A stretch of DNA of 64,000 nucleotides from Hymenobacter sp. GOD-10R (GTDB taxonomy: Bacteria > Bacteroidota > Bacteroidia > Cytophagales > Hymenobacteraceae): positions 5,277,001 through 5,341,000 of the forward strand of contig NZ_CP141184.1 in assembly GCF_035609205.1 (NCBI RefSeq), in the 5' to 3' direction. Below the pieces are notes generated by a model. It did not search any database. It was not told the DNA's origin and saw nothing but the letters and a program-made list of their open reading frames with translations. The first letter of the stretch is position 1, and the number at the start of each line of letters is the position of its first letter. The position numbers and the translations under genes were made by a program. Of the stretch, positions 63,186-64,000 are shown piece after piece.

Positions 63186-64000
63186 ATGCGCCCGGAAAAG
63201 TTCTTGTTAGTTGCCACTTTGTTAGTTGCTGGCTTGTCGTCGCTGGGGCTTGTTCCCGCTTCGCATCCCGCCCCGAAGAAGCCCAACATCATCATCATTC
63301 TGGCCGATGATATGGGCTACTCTGATATTGGCTGCTTCGGCTCCGATGCCCGCACGCCTAACCTAGATGCCATGGCGGCGGGTGGGCTCAAGATGACAAA
63401 CTTCTACAATGCGTCGCGCTGCTGCCCGAGCCGGGCGTCGTTGCTCACGGGCCTCTACCAGCACCAGGCGGGCGTAGGAGACATGGTGAACACGCGTACG
63501 CAGCCGGCCTACCAGGGCTACCTTAATAAGAACTGCGTCACGATTGCCGAAGCCCTGAAGACCGGCGGCTACAACACCTTCATGGCTGGCAAGTGGCACG
63601 TAGGCCAAGCCCCCGAGCACTGGCCGGTGAAGCGCGGCTTCGACCACTACTTCGGCCTAATCGACGGCGCCAACAGCTATTTTGAGAACCGCCCTTACCG
63701 GCCAAATCAGAAGCTGACCATTGCTCTTGATGATAAGCCTTACACGCCTGGGCCCGGCTACTACTCCACCGACGCCTACACTGACCACGCTATTGAGTTT
63801 ATCGACCAAAGCAAAAGCACGGGCAAGCCATTCTTCTTGTACCTAGCTTACCAGGCGCCGCACTGGCCACTGCACGCCCTGCCCGAAGATATTGCCAAGT
63901 ACAAAGGCAAGTTTATGGCTGGCTGGGACAAGCTGCGGGAGCAGCGCTTCGAGCGTTTGCAAAAGCTAGGTGTCATCAACAAGAACACGAAACTCTCGCC
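63186..64000 (+). CDS. sulfatase (arylsulfatase family), 3' end outside window
   Basis: The first 271 codons of an exported sulfatase. After a signal peptide (MRPEKFLLVATLLVAGLSS) come NIIIILADDMGYSDIGCFGS (metal-binding Asp pair), and the formylglycine motif CCPSRASLLTG (C-x-P-S-R, about 63419-63433), then MAGKWHVGQ and AYQAPHWPLH. The Cys type needs an anaerobic or FGE-type maturase, not present here. Bacteroidota sulfatases desulfate polysaccharides such as host or algal glycans. The frame stays open to the window end. Confidence 0.93.
   Translation, partial: MRPEKFLLVATLLVAGLSSLGLVPASHPAPKKPNIIIILADDMGYSDIGCFGSDARTPNLDAMAAGGLKMTNFYNASRCCPSRASLLTGLYQHQAGVGDMVNTRTQPAYQGYLNKNCVTIAEALKTGGYNTFMAGKWHVGQAPEHWPVKRGFDHYFGLIDGANSYFENRPYRPNQKLTIALDDKPYTPGPGYYSTDAYTDHAIEFIDQSKSTGKPFFLYLAYQAPHWPLHALPEDIAKYKGKFMAGWDKLREQRFERLQKLGVINKNTKLS

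Noticed and set aside
63083..63310. 75-codon plus-strand frame overlapping the sulfatase start
   Set aside because: It overlaps the sulfatase signal peptide and metal-binding region in another frame; the sulfatase frame has clear motifs.
1..64000. tRNA, rRNA, CRISPR, prophage or defence cluster
   Set aside because: I saw no tRNA-like T-loop sequences in gaps, no rRNA, no phage structural genes, and no recognised defence operon. Absence by eye is not proof for small RNAs.

Overview
The window reads as a chromosome segment of a Bacteroidota bacterium of the Cytophagales type, most like Hymenobacter. The evidence is a TonB receptor with a carboxypeptidase-like N-terminal domain paired with a DUF4249 lipoprotein, a type IX secretion (T9SS) sorting domain, CvfB, RNase Y, ZapA, UvsE, OmpH/Skp, promoters of the TTTG-N19-TAnnTTTG type, and G+C in the high fifties by eye. 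I see no rRNA, tRNA, CRISPR array, prophage or plasmid genes. The genus is an inference; the phylum is well supported.

Layout. 1-8.3 kb: a 5'-truncated alpha-2-macroglobulin and its usual partner PBP1C, separated by a RAYT transposase that carries one in-frame amber codon and is bracketed by two pairs of hairpin repeats. 8.5-10.0 kb: a membrane cytochrome b and a Tat-exported molybdopterin oxidoreductase. 10.1-14.9 kb: manganese catalase, DUF779 protein, aldehyde dehydrogenase and a divergent AraC regulator with a duplicated 11-bp site between them. 15-17.5 kb: S9 peptidase. 17.6-22 kb (minus strand): RmlD, a TIGR03915/DUF4130 protein, an alpha/beta hydrolase and the radical SAM partner TIGR03916. 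22.3-31 kb: Omp85-like protein, CvfB, envelope proteins, an orphan T9SS tail, and the DUF4249/TonB pair. 31-39.7 kb: OmpH, RimK-RimB, sorbosone-type dehydrogenase, macrodomain protein, hydrolase, DUF502, IspH, Cmk. 39.8-47.3 kb: adenine deaminase, receiver-only response regulator, cysteine synthase, SucD, HAD phosphatase, flavin disulfide reductase. 47.5-55.8 kb: T9SS cargo, RNase Y, ZapA and its coiled-coil neighbour, PheT, DUF1684. 56-64 kb: RadC, metallophosphoesterase, small envelope proteins, cupin, UvsE, and the start of a sulfatase that runs off the end.

Working together. A2M and PBP1C form the known periplasmic protease-trap and cell-wall repair pair. The cytochrome b and molybdoenzyme form an electron-transfer couple. 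Aldehyde dehydrogenase, DUF779 and the AraC protein look like an aldehyde or alcohol response unit. RimK and RimB act on ribosomal protein S6. TIGR03915/16, RadC and UvsE add DNA-repair capacity, but they are not one cluster.

The strongest unexplained signal is at the DNA level. The perfect palindrome ACCTAGGT occurs at least 20 times, in more than one reading frame and between genes, where about one copy would be expected by chance. Its CCTAGG core also sits in terminators and dispersed inverted repeats. A second theme is several families of structured intergenic inverted repeats, some of which supply the stop codons of neighbouring genes. I found no convincing undescribed multi-gene defence or biosynthetic system; most genes are housekeeping or envelope genes.
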